From the NCBI RefSeq assembly GCF_002443255.2, contig NW_019211455.1:54574338-54638337 (forward strand): a DNA stretch of 64,000 nucleotides, given 5' to 3'. Source of the stretch: Varroa destructor (Eukaryota > Arthropoda > Arachnida > Mesostigmata > Varroidae). The notes beneath the pieces are model-generated. The model saw only the letters and a list, made by a program, of their open reading frames with translations, made no database searches and was not told the origin of the DNA. This document shows positions 49,176-61,730 of this stretch, in pieces; within the stretch, counting starts at the first letter, position 1; every line of letters starts with the position of its first letter. A program made the translations under genes and the position numbers.

Positions 49176-49946
49176 TAAAAGTAGTAAACGTGAGACTGTT
49201 ACAGGTTTTGACTCAATAAATAGACGTGAGATAGCGTGTAGACCGGAATACGAACATCTCGATTTTCATATCCAAAACGAGTTTGTAACGGCAATGTCAT
49301 TTGCCGCCCGTTTCTGTTTTCTCCCGGGACGTCACACCTGGCCATGTTTCCATGTGTAATAATTAAGTTTTTTTTTTTATTTGCACAGTGGGTAAAGCAA
49401 CAGCTGAGCGTTAACTAGACAACTCCCGATATATTTCGTTTAAAATTGCCGATTTCGTTCTCTCTATAAGTACTACCTACGTTCGAGTTCCAATGGATTA
49501 CGATTTACGCAGTCGAGCCACCGCCAGAACGAGCAGCGCGTAATCAGCGACGCTCTCTAGAATCGTATGTTTGGCCCGCCTCCCTCGATATATGGGTATA
49601 TAATATAGTAAATAGAACCTGATCGTATTCGTCATTGGAAGAAGACACAGGTAGGGCTTACTGTTGCGTTGTGCTCCTGTAGAAATACGGGTTCACCAGA
49701 CAAAAGAAAATAGCGAATTATATTAAAGGGATGAGATGGCCAGCGTAAAAAGACTCGGCAGCCTGCGACATTTTGGGCATACCATTAAAGCAGATTGAAC
49801 TTTGGCTGTACAGCACTTAGTAGAAAGAACGATTGCAACATTAACTGGAACTGGATAGTAGGAATCGTTTCTTGGCTCGTGATTTAAAGGAATATACCAT
49901 ACGCAGGCTACGGCAGTAACTGAGCAACTGTCCCAATATATCCTAC
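48049..49946. other. No confident gene
   Basis: Weak frames at 48174-48359 (-) and 48457-48639 (+), plus the second repeat copy. A T-run lies at 49370. Nothing else was seen. Confidence 0.5.
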
Positions 49947-50276
49947 TCATATCATAAAATAGATTAACGTAGAAGCAAGAATATGAGTCCTACGGATGTT
50001 GGCTTTTTCCAAAAATACAATTAAGACGTTCAGCTGTAAAAAAATCTCCAATCGAAAAGTGTCGACCTCTCGCGTGTTCTTTGCTAGCCAGCGGATAACA
50101 AAGGTAAACGTTCCGAATACCACTCGGTACTCGTTCCGCAGCCCGGTCGGAATGCCCCCAGTGAACGCTCGACGGTACCTGCCAGTCCCCGTACCCAAAA
50201 CCTTTTTAGAGCGGCCTGCATGGAACTCGTGGTTGAGCTTAACCCAGTTCCGTGTAGGGTCGCCACCAACCAATAT
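49947..50276 (-). CDS. Candidate exon, Gly/Arg-rich start
   Basis: The minus-strand acceptor GGCTTTTTCAG ends at 50277, then the frame runs 109 codons to TAA. It starts ILVGGDPTRNWVKLNHEF and continues Lys/Gly/Thr-rich. An internal donor-like ACTGGCAG|GTACCG could end the exon early. The second half is more hydrophobic. The plus-strand frame 49996-50280 and another minus frame (50326-50084) overlap it. Unknown family. Confidence 0.35.
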   Translation of the reverse strand: MLVGGDPTRNWVKLNHEFHAGRSKKVLGTGTGRYRRAFTGGIPTGLRNEYRVVFGTFTFVIRWLAKNTREVDTFRLEIFLQLNVLIVFLEKANIRRTHILASTLIYFMI

Positions 50277-50327
50277 CTGAAAAAGCCATTACGCCTTTGT
50301 CTGGCAACAATAACAATTTCGGGCACG

Positions 50328-50618
50328 TTATGCGGTTTTCGAGATGTGCCACGCTGATGAGCCCAGACCTCGCATACATGTCACGGTACTTGCGATAGAC
50401 CAGAAAAATGGACACGTACACTTAATTAAATGTCGACGAGTATAACTAACACACATCTGACTGATAGGGTTTAACAATGACGGTGATGCAAGGAAACGGC
50501 TATGAAGGAGTTTTGAATGTGACGACTGTCGCATCGTTTCGTTACAGACTAAAATCAAATTAGGGGGGCCTTCGCAAAGAGCTTCGACATTGGCCAAACG
50601 GTACGGAAAACCATTCAT
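50328..50618 (-). CDS. Candidate ORF/first exon
   Basis: ATG at 50618 with A at -3, 96 codons. The first 55 residues are protein-like (RLANVEALCEGPPNLILVC); the tail is Cys/Thr-rich. It overlaps in another frame the 50421-50293 segment that leads into the 50276 exon. Not recognised. Confidence 0.25.
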   Translation of the reverse strand: MNGFPYRLANVEALCEGPPNLILVCNETMRQSSHSKLLHSRFLASPSLLNPISQMCVSYTRRHLIKCTCPFFWSIASTVTCMRGLGSSAWHISKTA

Positions 50619-51086
50619 TGTGGGCTTAGACGACTAGCCCCTATGAAACCCACATGCGGCAGTATGAAACTCATACATCCCTCTTGAACAATCCTCTATG
50701 TTATACGATAAATCAGCAGAAAAGGGTGTCAGCTCGCGAATTATCTAATCGCCTGTAGAGCTTTAGGTGCGTGTTTAGTAAACAGGACAACTTCTAAATA
50801 GTAAAAGAAAGATGCGTTCCGTTTTGCCCGATAGCGATGCGCAAGACTCCGTGAAAAAACGACAAGCTAGAACGAGCGAGTTTATTGTCCTATCTATGTA
50901 CATTTCTAATTATAGATATTCTATTAGGCGACTCTACGCTGGTATAAGTTTTGCTGTTGCCAATCGGAATTTTAGTCAGCGCCTCAATCGTGACCCGCCA
51001 GCCCTCACGTCGTAGCGTGCATTTTCGGAAACAAATGACCCAAGCCAATATCGAATACTGGCCACCCATGTTGGTTTTACCCACGC

Positions 51087-51317
51087 TCATTGTACGCCAG
51101 ATGCGAACTCTTCCCTGTGTAAAGCCCGCACTATCATTAACTCGACTAACAACATTTCCTGGGCACCGAAGCGGTCAAAAACGCTGTTGAGAAATAGCGT
51201 GATGGATGCTTGGGAAACTTTAGGTCCACAGCTTTCATTTTTAGAAGATCTTTTCTGAAGACAATTCGCTGATTCAACGTTGGGTTGCTGGGCGACGGCG
51301 ACGCGTTTATTACACAT
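51087..51317 (-). mobile_element. Possible retroelement integrase-like fragment
   Basis: A 76-codon frame. Residues 41-59 (LFLNSVFDRFGAQEMLLVE) resemble the segment of Ty3/BEL-type integrase cores that precedes the second catalytic Asp (pattern ...RFG-x-P-E-x-L-x-S-D). Here Pro is Gln and Ser-Asp is Val-Glu. No zinc-binding HHCC domain or other catalytic residues are visible nearby. Chance similarity is quite possible. Confidence 0.25.
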
Positions 51318-52161
51318 AATCTGTATCGTTGAGTGGACCGTACGTATGCGTTGACCTATAATGGCGCAACAGAATCATTCGAAAAATCGACAGAATAGAA
51401 AAAAAAGTTTGCGATTTGATCAGCAACAGCACCGTTGGGCAGAAAAACGTGACCAATAAAAAAAGTTCAATTCTCCACATCATCAGTAGAAGGTTACGAT
51501 AGAATTGCCTAATGTGAGAGCTTCTATAGAGATGTCGATATGTCCAACAAATTTCAACATGCAATATCGAAACACAGAGACCTGGTTTAATGAGTGATAA
51601 TATGAGATCTATATGTTTGTGCCTCAAAAAAAAATCTAAGTAAGATACCGAATGTTTAGCCGGCTGGAAAGCTTTTGATAATGTTAATTGATCAAGGTTA
51701 ATGGACAAACCAACCTACTTTGGCTTGCGGTTCAGTAAAGTACATGATTGAGGCAAAGAATAAAAACGCTAGATAAATCAAATTATAGAGTAGCACAGGG
51801 ATCGGTACTGATCTTGTTTCGCGGTATAAAAATCCTATGACGCCTGTGCTGAGGGAACACTGTGAAATTTAGAATGAAGACATGGTTGCGTGAACGAGGC
51901 AAACGACAAAACTCGCTCGACCAACATCTTCGCCGAAATTACTATCACTAAGTCAAAGTTCATAGCTTTGTGCTAAACATAAAGAAAACAAAAATAATAA
52001 AGATCAGCCCAAACAAAAAAAAAAACTCAGTGTTAAATGTACTAGACCAACGATAACATACACATATCGCAATAAACCCCCTCTGTGCTCAACAGGTTGA
52101 TCAGAAATATTTTATAGGCCCAACGGTAACTGTCCTACATTTTGTGGGACACCTGAGATGA

Positions 52162-52196
<35 letters not shown>

Positions 52197-53131
52197 TTGG
52201 AGTACACAGCGTTTATGGGCAAAAGGAATACACATGCCAGAAAATGTCCAGTTAAGTCGCGAGTTGCTGTTTACTTTCGATCTATTTTTAACCAAACAAA
52301 AGCTGGGACAGTTCATTTAATCTGTCGATTTTTAGCAAAAGAAAGACCTTTCTGATCGCTAGATTCGGAAAGAATGCCTTAGCGTATGTTTAGCTATACG
52401 TAAACGATTCATTCTCGATCACTGGCGTTAAATAAACTTCGTTCCGCCTTTCTCGGCCTCTGCAGCGCCCAGTTTTCCTTGGTTATTTTGGACTCCACTA
52501 CAATGTTCAACAGATCTTTTCAGCGTTGCTTTAATACTACACAAATGATAAAGGTTCAAATCCGTAAGCCACTATCTATCTATTTGAAGAAAACTATTAT
52601 TTGTATTTCATCTATGCAGTAATTCCGTGCCCCTCTCCTATTAAATGTTTCCTACCGAAAGCAATTCACCGACCGAAAACACTTTCTTCGATTGCTACTA
52701 TGAGGGCGTCATTGGACAATACTTTCACAAAAGATCATTCATTTAGACCATTGAAGGTCGCCTTGCTCTAACACCTGCAGTTTGGCTCTCTAGAAAAATG
52801 AGTCCAGGCTATCCATTCTATCGAATCGTATCTCAGAAACGATACAAGTTTATGCAGTAGTTCATATTTACTAGGATTATATATAATGGATCAAAACGTC
52901 AGCCAGACTTGCATCAAATTTTAGCGCGCGTTCCCATTTTGATAAAAATTAATAATGCAGACCCCACTTTGGCGAAGTTTTTCATTCCCCTTTTAGAAGA
53001 AAAGAAGGAAAAAGTCTGTACCGACGAAGTGTACTAAATTGTGCATTCTGCTATACTGACTCGGAACTCGGAAGGGCGCGAGGTCAGGCGTATTGAAGTT
53101 AAAGTTATTGTAGAACTTCGCTAAGTAATCG
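51318..53131. other. No confident gene; TA microsatellite
   Basis: A minus-strand 132-codon frame (51310-51708) is Leu/Phe/His-rich like random AT DNA. A plus-strand frame at 52158-52355 begins inside the TA repeat. A B-box-like GGTTCAAATCC near 52555 lacks the paired arms of a tRNA. Confidence 0.5.
52165..52194. repeat. (TA)n microsatellite
   Basis: About 15 TA units. Confidence 0.96.
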
Positions 53132-53449
53132 CTACTTGCAACCTCCTATAGTAGCTTTAATGAGTGCCCCCGACGGCCAGCGCCAGCTAAACCGTGACGT
53201 CTTTCTGCAGAGTCTAATCACGTATATCCGTACATGTATGTACCTGCAGTACATGGCATACGATCCAACGTTTTGTGTTGTAGAAATAGCGAGCATGTAT
53301 GGGGGAGTATGAAGACCCGAGAGCGTCCCATAGCGGGTCTCGGGTCGGGCGATGGACTCTTCACGCTGTGCATAGGCTGTTGGAGCACACGTTACTGCAT
53401 CAGTAGAAGGAAGATAGAAGAAACCTCGAGCGTTGCTCCATGTTTCCAC
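53132..53449 (-). CDS. Candidate ORF with strong start context
   Basis: ATG at 53449 in AACATGG (A at -3, G at +4). 105 codons to TAG. The first about 68 residues are protein-like (TAYAQREESIARPETRYG) and end at a donor, TACTGCAG|GTACAT. The later part is Arg/Trp-rich and may be intron. The plus-strand frame 53234-53614 is its shadow. Not recognised; possibly downstream of the 53825-53628 frame. Confidence 0.36.
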   Translation of the reverse strand: METWSNARGFFYLPSTDAVTCAPTAYAQREESIARPETRYGTLSGLHTPPYMLAISTTQNVGSYAMYCRYIHVRIYVIRLCRKTSRFSWRWPSGALIKATIGGCK

Positions 53450-53627
53450 TACGTTATATCAACAGGGCTGGCCGGCACTCGTCGATTGGTTCACTCGAAT
53501 CGCATTGAAGGATATCATAGACACATGCGAATACCCACACAAGGTCCTGGCACAAAACCTGTGTCGTTTGACTGGCTAAAAACTGTAACACTAAAATCAT
53601 CATATAAAACGTGAACAAAATCCGATG

Positions 53628-53825
53628 TCAGCAAAAACGACGGGCTGCTTCGATAGGACACACATTTGAAAACAGGGCGCACAATAGATAGATTTGATTG
53701 GGCTTCTCTGGCGAACACAAATGAAGAAAGAAATTGGTACCACACACATCTTGCAGATAGCTGGCCTTCAATGTGTTGGCCGGAGTGAAGCCATATCCAC
53801 TGGTATCACTGCAACGCTCGCCCAT
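53628..53825 (-). CDS. Candidate ORF, possible first exon
   Basis: ATG at 53825 (GCAATGG context), 65 codons to TGA, with good composition but seven Cys. A 33-nt segment bounded by G|GTACCA and TGTGTTCGCCAG, with a fine pyrimidine tract, can be removed without breaking the frame. A secreted Cys-rich peptide is possible, but no signal peptide is evident. The overlapping minus frame 53745-53515 offers an alternative second exon. Confidence 0.3.
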   Translation of the reverse strand: MGERCSDTSGYGFTPANTLKASYLQDVCGTNFFLHLCSPEKPNQIYLLCALFSNVCPIEAARRFC

Positions 53826-56169
53826 TGCTAGTCGAAGTTAGCCTCCGTACAACTTCAGGCGATCCGAAATATCTCTTTAATAAAATATATCTTAAAAACG
53901 AAAGGAAAAAGAAAGCTTCAGAGAATTAGACCAGCATTAACTATAAGCTGTTGCTGTGTCACGTAAGCAGGTCACGTTTGTCGGTTTCGATCTTCGATCG
54001 CATACGCTGATCCTTTGAAATAGATATAATGCGGACTTTGTTTTCTGTTTGTGTATGTTATCGATAAATGTGCGTATAAATGTTAATAAGCCGATAAATA
54101 TTAATGGGTGTGTTTATGTTTGGTTTTTTATTTTTCATAAAAACTCAATTAGGCTTAGAATTGAGCCTATTTAGGACATCGATATTGTATTGAACTAACG
54201 TGAAAAGTAACAATGAGTGAACATCTTAATAGTTTATTGTCTAAATGATAACTAATCACGTGTTATCTTGTCTAACAAAACATTTCTGTCTACAGAAGTA
54301 TCAGATTCATGTTTATTTATAGCTTTTACCGGGTTCGAAGAGCAAACCTAGTCTACAAATTTTAATGAAGGACCGAAATAGATTTGGGTTTTTTGGCTAA
54401 TTTAAAAATTTTTATCTGCAACTATTCGTCTGACATTAAATAGAAACTAATTTTCTTTGACAATGTTTCATTGCAACGATTGTGTAGTTTAATATTCCAC
54501 CATATAACAGGGGCTGTAGCATTTTTTTTTATCCAAAAATTATCTACAAACCTAGTTTAGCAGGACATCCAAGATGATCGGCTCGAGTTGTTTCAAAAAG
54601 AACATCGGAAATATACGTCATTTTATTCTGACTTCGGAGTAAACACTGCAGCAGGAATTATCGGAGGGCGATGGATAAAGAGGAGGATCTAACTTGCCAG
54701 ATGAACCGTGTCAGAGCCAGAACTAAACAGTCGCCACTTTTGCTGTACATTTAAATGTTTTGCCTTTTTTTTTTTCTTTTTCTTAATTCATTTCGTCACT
54801 AATAATTATAAGTCCGTGGTGTATAAGGGGCATCCTTTGCTTGGCTTTAGTTTCTGAGACCAGAGTAGCAAATGAACTACAGGCTTTGTGATTATTATTT
54901 TTTACGAATATGTTTGCATTATCTATTGCAAATATGCTGCTTAGTAATGAATGGCTAAGTAAACCTTCTCTGTAAAGTTAACTGTATAGTCTGGTGATCA
55001 GCTCACACGTTAGGCCGTAGGTTTTACTACAGATAAATGCGAGCCCGTCGATGACATTTTGATCCGCTGACTTGCCTGGTTGGGTTTCGTAATTCTCGTG
55101 AGGGTCGTGCACCTCCAATGCAAACTTCGTAAAAGCACCAATCGATTCTAAAAGCGTTTCTGTCCGGCGCTAACGCAATTGATTCTGCTCCAGTCTGCTT
55201 CGAGTCAGCTAAGCTAGAAAATGCCCTTATCGGTAAACAGATCTAGCAACACGCTGAGCGTACGTATTACTTAGCACACTTATCGAGACTACAGTCCAAC
55301 TACAATGACCTGCTTTGCTGGTACATAACAAGTCTTTCTATATACACTCCTATATATATAAACCATCGCTTAAACTACAGATCGCCTCGTTCGACGCAGT
55401 CGGCTACTCACTGCAGCTATCAATGAAACTGCTGTCGGCCATCTTTTTTCAAACGATACTTAAGAAGCATGCTTTATTGACATACAATGTATATAGATGC
55501 GTGTCAACGAATTCAAACTAGCTGTTCCCCTAGAGCTAGGGTCCGGCTAGATCAGCTTTTAGTACTTGTGCGCCTTCTGGAAACAAATCCAAGTTCCACC
55601 AAGAAAGCTCAGGGTTTTCCAAGATGCCCTCTGGGTCTACTAGTTTAGGTGATTGCTTGTCAGGTCTTGCTCTGAAAGTGCGCCTACTATTATCGGGCTT
55701 TTGGCTCAAATGCACGAAAACACATGTCAGCTGAATCAGCCTTTATAAACATTTACAATTTTTTCTATTAAAATTAATTTCCTATTCACGTTTTCTCCAG
55801 CCATCCCCGCAAACACTGGATCAGACCTGGCTGGATTTAACAATCAACGAGGACCATTGTTTCTGCCTAGAGTTGATCAACGACTATAGGTCAAGATGGG
55901 CCAGTTTCGCCCCCCAACTACGTCAGAACCACATTAGATTGTTTAATTAGAGGATTTACCGAAGTTAAACAGAGTCGTGCATAAGGTTCTCAGGACCAAT
56001 TGAGAGTCAGCTTATGCCTTGTCTGACAGTTCGTTGGCCGAATATCCATTTCGAAGCTTGCAAAAAGTCCTTTAAAATTATTGACGTTTTTCATTCTGCA
56101 ACAACGACGCGTCTCGTAAAGCTTAGCTAGTTTCTAGCACTAGGTGTGTGGAGAGTAATTATAAGACAG
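53826..56169. other. No confident gene
   Basis: AT-rich at 54.0-54.9 kb. The only frame of note is 55315-55521 (+), 68 codons, Leu/Tyr/Ser-rich, with one Cys. No repeats. Confidence 0.5.
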
Positions 56170-57258
56170 ATGGCGTTTCGCAGACGCTCGCTCGGTAATA
56201 CTCCGTTGAGACGCGGTAGTGATCGGCCACTTTCCATCAAATACCGAACTGAAGATGACTCTGGCAATCAGAGCTTCCTGTATGACTCAGCCACTGGAAC
56301 CGGTAGATATGTTCACGTATGTCTTATGATTACGCCTATTCACCTGTGGGCTGAAGTATACTAAGACAATTTTGTAATAATAATACCCTCCTGATGTAGA
56401 GATAATCGTTATCCATTCGAATATCACTGTGGGGTGGCGAGCCTTTTCTGTTGCAGAAGTAGACATAGCAGCGCAAAGAAGTTCAAGCGGCGTTGTAGGC
56501 CTGATTTTATGGCGTCAGACTCAGGTGGAAATTTCATAAATGCTCTCAAATATGTAGCATTGTAACATAAAAACAGATTTATAAAACGATTTCTTTAAGC
56601 TAACCTTATCGAAATCTGTCATAAATGCACAGATACATCGATAGAGAACTCCTCTATGAACCACTATACAAGTAAATCCGATAAAGTGTACCACCTCTCA
56701 CCGTATCTTACGATCATTTGCGAATAAGCGCCGCTAGGAACTGATGCCCTACTGTGTCGTTACATCCCTTTACCTTAGCTCTATTGACAGGTCAAGACCC
56801 TTCGAGGTGGACGTACAGAACTGGGCACGGAACGAGGCGATCGTTCGGATCTAAATAAAACTTCTAGAGGCGGAAAGAGTAATGGGACTTCCGATCCGAA
56901 AAAGGACACGCGTATCGAGCAGAGCAAATCAGTTGGCGAGCCTCCTAAAGCGTCTGTAGAGAAAAATGATAAAACTGAGTTCAAAGGCAAGTCAACAGGG
57001 GATGCAGAAGTCGAACTGGGTAAAAGACGAGTTGAGTCTCAACCGTTACCTGGATCGCCTCGTAAAAGCCCTACGATACCGATCAGTGTTTCCGAGCTGC
57101 GCGCCAGGCTCGACCGTATAGCGAATTTGCGCAAAAAAGCCATGGATGAAGGGCTGGCGTTACAGGAACAAAAACAGAGACTTCAAAAATTAATGACCGA
57201 AAGACAAATTGCTGAGTATCATGTCTACTTGGCGCTTGCATTGTCAGGTTTGTATTAA
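56170..57258 (+). CDS. Two-exon gene model: disordered plus coiled-coil protein (204 aa)
   Basis: Exon 1 is 56170-56316 (ATG, 49 codons). Exon 2 is 56791-57258 (155 codons plus TAA). The 474-nt intron has donor GTTCAC|GTATGT and acceptor CTCTATTGACAG, phase 0. The protein is Arg/Ser/Gly-rich at the start. A long Lys/Glu/Asp/Ser/Thr/Gly-rich, probably disordered region follows (about 50-150), then a heptad-like helix (about 155-190: ELRARLDRIANLRKKAMDEG) with Leu/Ile spacing typical of a coiled coil. Exon 2 has no Cys or Trp, so chance is unlikely. A donor at 57248 (TCAG|GTTTGT) could instead splice in phase to 57426-57604, adding a hydrophobic tail. No family recognised. Confidence 0.52.
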
Positions 57259-57604
57259 GGGACGGGGCAGAATAGTCGCGTTTAGAAAGTACGGTACGAG
57301 AAGTGCCGTTAAAAGGCAGGCGATCAATTTTAGTTTGTATCATTTTGCCTACTACATCCGTGTATGTAACGCATGTAAAATGATAATAATAATATCAACA
57401 TTACCATTATTGTACAAAATTTTAGGAGAGCAAATCCCAGCGCCTGCCACAAGATGTCACGAGGCTTGCAAGAAACCCGTACTTACTGGTCAAACCATAC
57501 GTGAAGTAGAACGAGGGGTCATAATTCTATCGTACTGGGTCAGAGTGTCGCATGCAGTTTTCATCCTGACTATTCTTTCCATAATTTTTCATGATTACGT
57601 TTGA

Positions 57605-60344
57605 TGAAGACGTACACCGAAATCGGGTCGGCATCAATAATACTTAACTACGAACGCAGTTGTTGAGCTTGAAACTCTAGCAGCAGATCGCCGCCATAGA
57701 ACGCACAGGTGTTAAGCGCTCTAAAAAATGAATTATACATCGCAAGAGCAGTTACTAAGTAATTGATACGTAAATTTACCAGTTACGGTAGTCAGTCGGA
57801 TAACGTAAGCTCGCATAGAATACCGAGAAACATTTGCGGGAAAACAAACCTATCAAACATCAAATAAAAAGCTATGAATTCACTAATGACCCGCTTTCAC
57901 ACTTAAGATAGTAACAAGTGCGGTAGGGTAGTCTTTATTTTTATAAAGTTTCCGAATCAATATGCTTTAATAAGCGTTTTGAGAAAAAAAAAACAAAAAC
58001 AAAAGCTTCATTGCAGCGATATTGATAACTATGAATAAATCTGTTCCACGACAAAGGGTACCTAATCAGACTATTTTTGTGGTCCCTATTTTTCGGAAAA
58101 CAGCACCAGAGACTTCAGTTAGAGGCTTATACTGAGGTCAAACTCTCAAAAATAAGACATTCAAGTTTATTGACCCGTAGTCACTTTTTTATCAGCTTTT
58201 TCAATGTTTCGAATAATTATTATTGCCATATTGCCCAATGACAACAACAAATAGCACTAGACGGAACTGAATCTTTCTAATAATGTAGAAACATTCTTTG
58301 AAAGAGTCAGTTTTTGTTGTACGATTATTAGAAAAATATATGCATCTATCCCGTGCATGTAAGCTTACTCGCCTGTTTGAAAGAATAGGGAACGCTGTCA
58401 AGGAGTTTTGCGGGAAGAAACGCAGTGAGACCTTTGAGGATAATAATGAAAACAAATGTACAAATCTATGCGTCATGAGTTGAATTGGAAAGCGCGGCCA
58501 AACCGGACACGCGACTGGGAGCACTCGAATCCGATGGAAAACGCGCTGCGGATTGACCAGTGCAAAATATCTGCACGCGAGATAATATAAGCGAAAAGCC
58601 GGGACAAAACAAATGCTTCCAAGGGCACGAACTGTACAGGTCGTAGACAAGACAACCGTCAAACACCTGTGGATTGCGCTGTCGCCGTCTTTCAACAGTC
58701 GAAGCCCGGAAGGCAAGAAGAGGGCAAACTGAAGGCCGACGGCTCTGGCTAATTTCACCTCTAAGAACCTACAAAACAAAAAAAAAAGAAACCTATATTA
58801 GGTAGAAACTGTTGCAAGAGGTGTTACAGCCATCTCGATGTCGCCACCGGCCGTAAACACAGGACTAAGTAAGGTCGTACGAGTTTCTGGGAAAGGACGG
58901 TTATAGCGCGGAGGCGCCTATCGGAAACAAGCCCCTGACGGAAATGCACGCATATTAGTTACAGTTATAACTACCAATGTTAAGCTCACAGATATATGGG
59001 AAATCGTATTAGTGGTGTGTCAACATATTTTACTACTTTACCTACGACAGTAGACGATGAACCAGTACTGACATGTTCAAAGGGAGACGGAATCTCCGTA
59101 GACATGTTGCCGTGATGTTGTTCGCACTGAAACTGGGGGCATAAAATGTAGGCAATTAAGCAATCATTAAAGGCAACTAAGCTAACTTCAATACATCTAA
59201 TTATTCGAAAATTAACGGAGTGTTCAACTCCGCATATAAGAGAGCAGACTCGATAACAATGTCTGAACTTTAGTTATCAGAAGAGCAGCTGAGAAAAAAT
59301 TCCTTTGCCTGTATATTAAATGTAAATGACAACATAACTTCGTAACCCCCGTTTCCTAACTCGTTATCAATTTACTATGTACTGTTTTTCTGATCATTCG
59401 AAGAAAGGATTTCTCTGTTGTGCGAAAGAGCTACTTACACTGACACAAATTAGCTAACGGCAGAAGGCTTGTTTCAGGCCGACATGAGCAATTACAGGAG
59501 TTTTAAGCCTCCGGTTCTGTGTCCTTTATTCGTGGTAAGTCTGCTTACACCTAGTAGCGAGCATACCGTAACCTGAACGTTAAATTAATTCAGCGAGATA
59601 AGGGCTTCTCGCATTTACGTCGATCCCAGCATAATTTCTCTCGTATTTTAGTAAATAGAAGAGTAATTTATTAGTTACGAGCAAAAATTTTATGTGGCAA
59701 CATAAAACAATAGTGGACGAACAGGCGGCTCTTCCTATAGCTTCCACTATTTCTACCTTGCCTCTATTTGCTTTTGTTAGTATTCATCTCAACGGTAGTT
59801 GTGTAAGCGTCGGTTCGCCGCTCAATCTGTCCACGCTTCTAACACACAGACTGTATAAACCGTCCGCCAGCTTGATCAAAGGTTTCGCTAGTCTGTAAGT
59901 CGCCGATCTTCCATTAATTAGAATAGGTATTTCTATGAAAATAACCGAAGTGAGAAGTACTCGACGGGGTATCGAATCTGGTTCTGGGTTAGGCGCTAAT
60001 ATTGCTTCCATACGTGGCTTTGATTGCAGCATCTGCCAAAGAGCTACGACAGATTGTTATAATTTCTCGTATAGGACGACTGATGATGCATAGCTATATT
60101 GCCTATTGTCGAATCTTATAGTTGGGATCTTCACGCTTAAATGTCGTGCTTTCATTATAAAAGCTTATGCTAATTTTAATGTACGCCTCTACAAGAACAT
60201 TCTAAGTACTTGTAGATAATTTATGTCGTGCATAAAATAGATAAGTTACGTACACGAAGGGTATAGCGACAAGGCGGTATGCTGGTAAGTAAGTTTAACG
60301 GAGCCTGAACAGATCGAAATAGCGTTAAGGACAACGATTGATTT
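57605..60344. other. Mostly unassigned; one coding-like patch
   Basis: At 58289-58483 (+) a frame after TAATGTAG has polar composition (KKRSETFEDNNENKC). At 58591-58752 (+) another reads Arg/Gln/Lys-rich to TAA. The minus strand is open across both (58779-58201, 192 codons), but its Phe/Leu/Arg/Cys bias is what the antisense of coding DNA gives. No consistent splice path was found. Minus frame 60032-59784 has fair composition but no support. Confidence 0.35.
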
Positions 60345-60653
60345 GTGATTGATCTTAGTTCCTCCGACATGCTCTGTCCGCGTGTAACAAATACATATCG
60401 CGTACTTTTCTCGTACGTAAATAATAACCCAGCTGCCCGACGGTTGGGTAATACGTTCGGGCCGCTCGTATATGGGAGAAGGCAAAAAGATATTAATAAT
60501 TCATCTGCAATGCTTGGTGATCGTGCAGTAGTACGTATACGAGATTGGACTGTTTCATTATTAGAGAGATACAATAGAATACATGTCGGGTCCTCTAATT
60601 TGTCCCAAACAATTCATTATTTATTATATCAATTATTCAAAAATCTACAATGA
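60345..60653 (+). CDS. Candidate 102-codon exon
   Basis: Open to TGA at 60651. Residues about 25-70 are Asn/Arg/Gly-rich and protein-like (DRAVVRIRDWTVSLLERYN), with one Cys. An acceptor-like TTGATCTTAG lies near the start. The minus-strand frames 60574-60221 and 60485-60246 are likely shadows. Family unknown. Confidence 0.32.
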   Translation: MIDLSSSDMLCPRVTNTYRVLFSYVNNNPAARRLGNTFGPLVYGRRQKDINNSSAMLGDRAVVRIRDWTVSLLERYNRIHVGSSNLSQTIHYLLYQLFKNLQ

Positions 60654-61730
60654 TCATATGATAAACTGATTATATCTGATTCATTAGATTAGGCCCATAC
60701 ATCGAACTTGATGTACATACGCGCCTGACTGAACAACAGCTAATAGGATGAATTTTACAAAATTAACCTCATATAGTAGCTTTCGATCAGCTTCATAGCC
60801 TGCTTCGAGCGGTTGGGCGTCGTCGACTTACCACTTTTAAGGAAATCATTATCCAATGCAACTTCAGTACACCGAGTACGCTGACACACGCACATCACGC
60901 GTGTTTTCAGTCTCTGTGTCCGGATTTCAGCGAGTCAAAAAATTGGTCAAATGCATTTTGGGCCTAAAATCGACTGGACAACCCGCGGACTACCGAGGAC
61001 TTTTTCTAATACTTTACTTTTACTTCTTTAACAAGTATGGGTCGGATAAAATCGTTCGGCGAAACTAACTCAGCTGCATTAACGCTTTACGTTGCTGTTT
61101 AAGCTGAAGATATTTTCAAAGCTAGGCGCCTCTTGGAAAAAGATAAGAATTGGCTAGGATAAATCACATTCGGGTAAAGGCAGTAACAGATGACTACTAT
61201 ACAATAAGAGGGTTATTATAAAGCCAGTTGGCTAAGAGCTCTCGATCGATTGTCAAAAGCTTACTGTTGTTGGTGGCAAACTATACCCAGTACTCTACTG
61301 GGTGTAACCTCTTTGTCTACGAACACCTTCAGCGGTGCCAAACTGGGCTTTGATGGACTTTCGAATCAGTACATAGGGCTCAGATATGTTCAGCGATGTC
61401 ACTTCATTGTTTAGCGCATGGCCACCGATGGATAGGGTATAGAAAATTGCTGGCTTCAAATGGCTATGGTAAATCAGCACACTATATTGTCGAATCGTTG
61501 TCATTGCACTGTGGGAGCGCCATAGGGACAGATTCAATTAGTGCGTGTGCTCTTCGCAGGTTAGTCCAGAGCATACGGCCAGCGACAAAATCCAATAGGA
61601 TTCTATTTGAAGCAACGTAGCAACCCATGGCTAGGAAATCACAGGTGGTGACCTGCAACCATCACAAGAACATGATCAAGTTCCTCTTCAGTGCTCGCGA
61701 TGCTACTTGACTTAAAAACGGATTTTTTAG
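60654..61730. other. No confident gene
   Basis: Weak plus frame 60856-61068. Opposing frames at 61295-61620 both look moderately protein-like and cannot be separated. Confidence 0.45.

Noticed and set aside
52540..52580. tRNA B-box-like GGTTCAAATCC
   Set aside because: The flanking bases do not pair into a T-arm and no A-box or acceptor stem is present.
58201..58779. 192-codon minus-strand open frame, the second longest in the window
   Set aside because: Its Phe/Leu/Arg/Cys-heavy product is what the antisense of coding DNA gives, and plus-strand frames there look more protein-like. No start context or domain.
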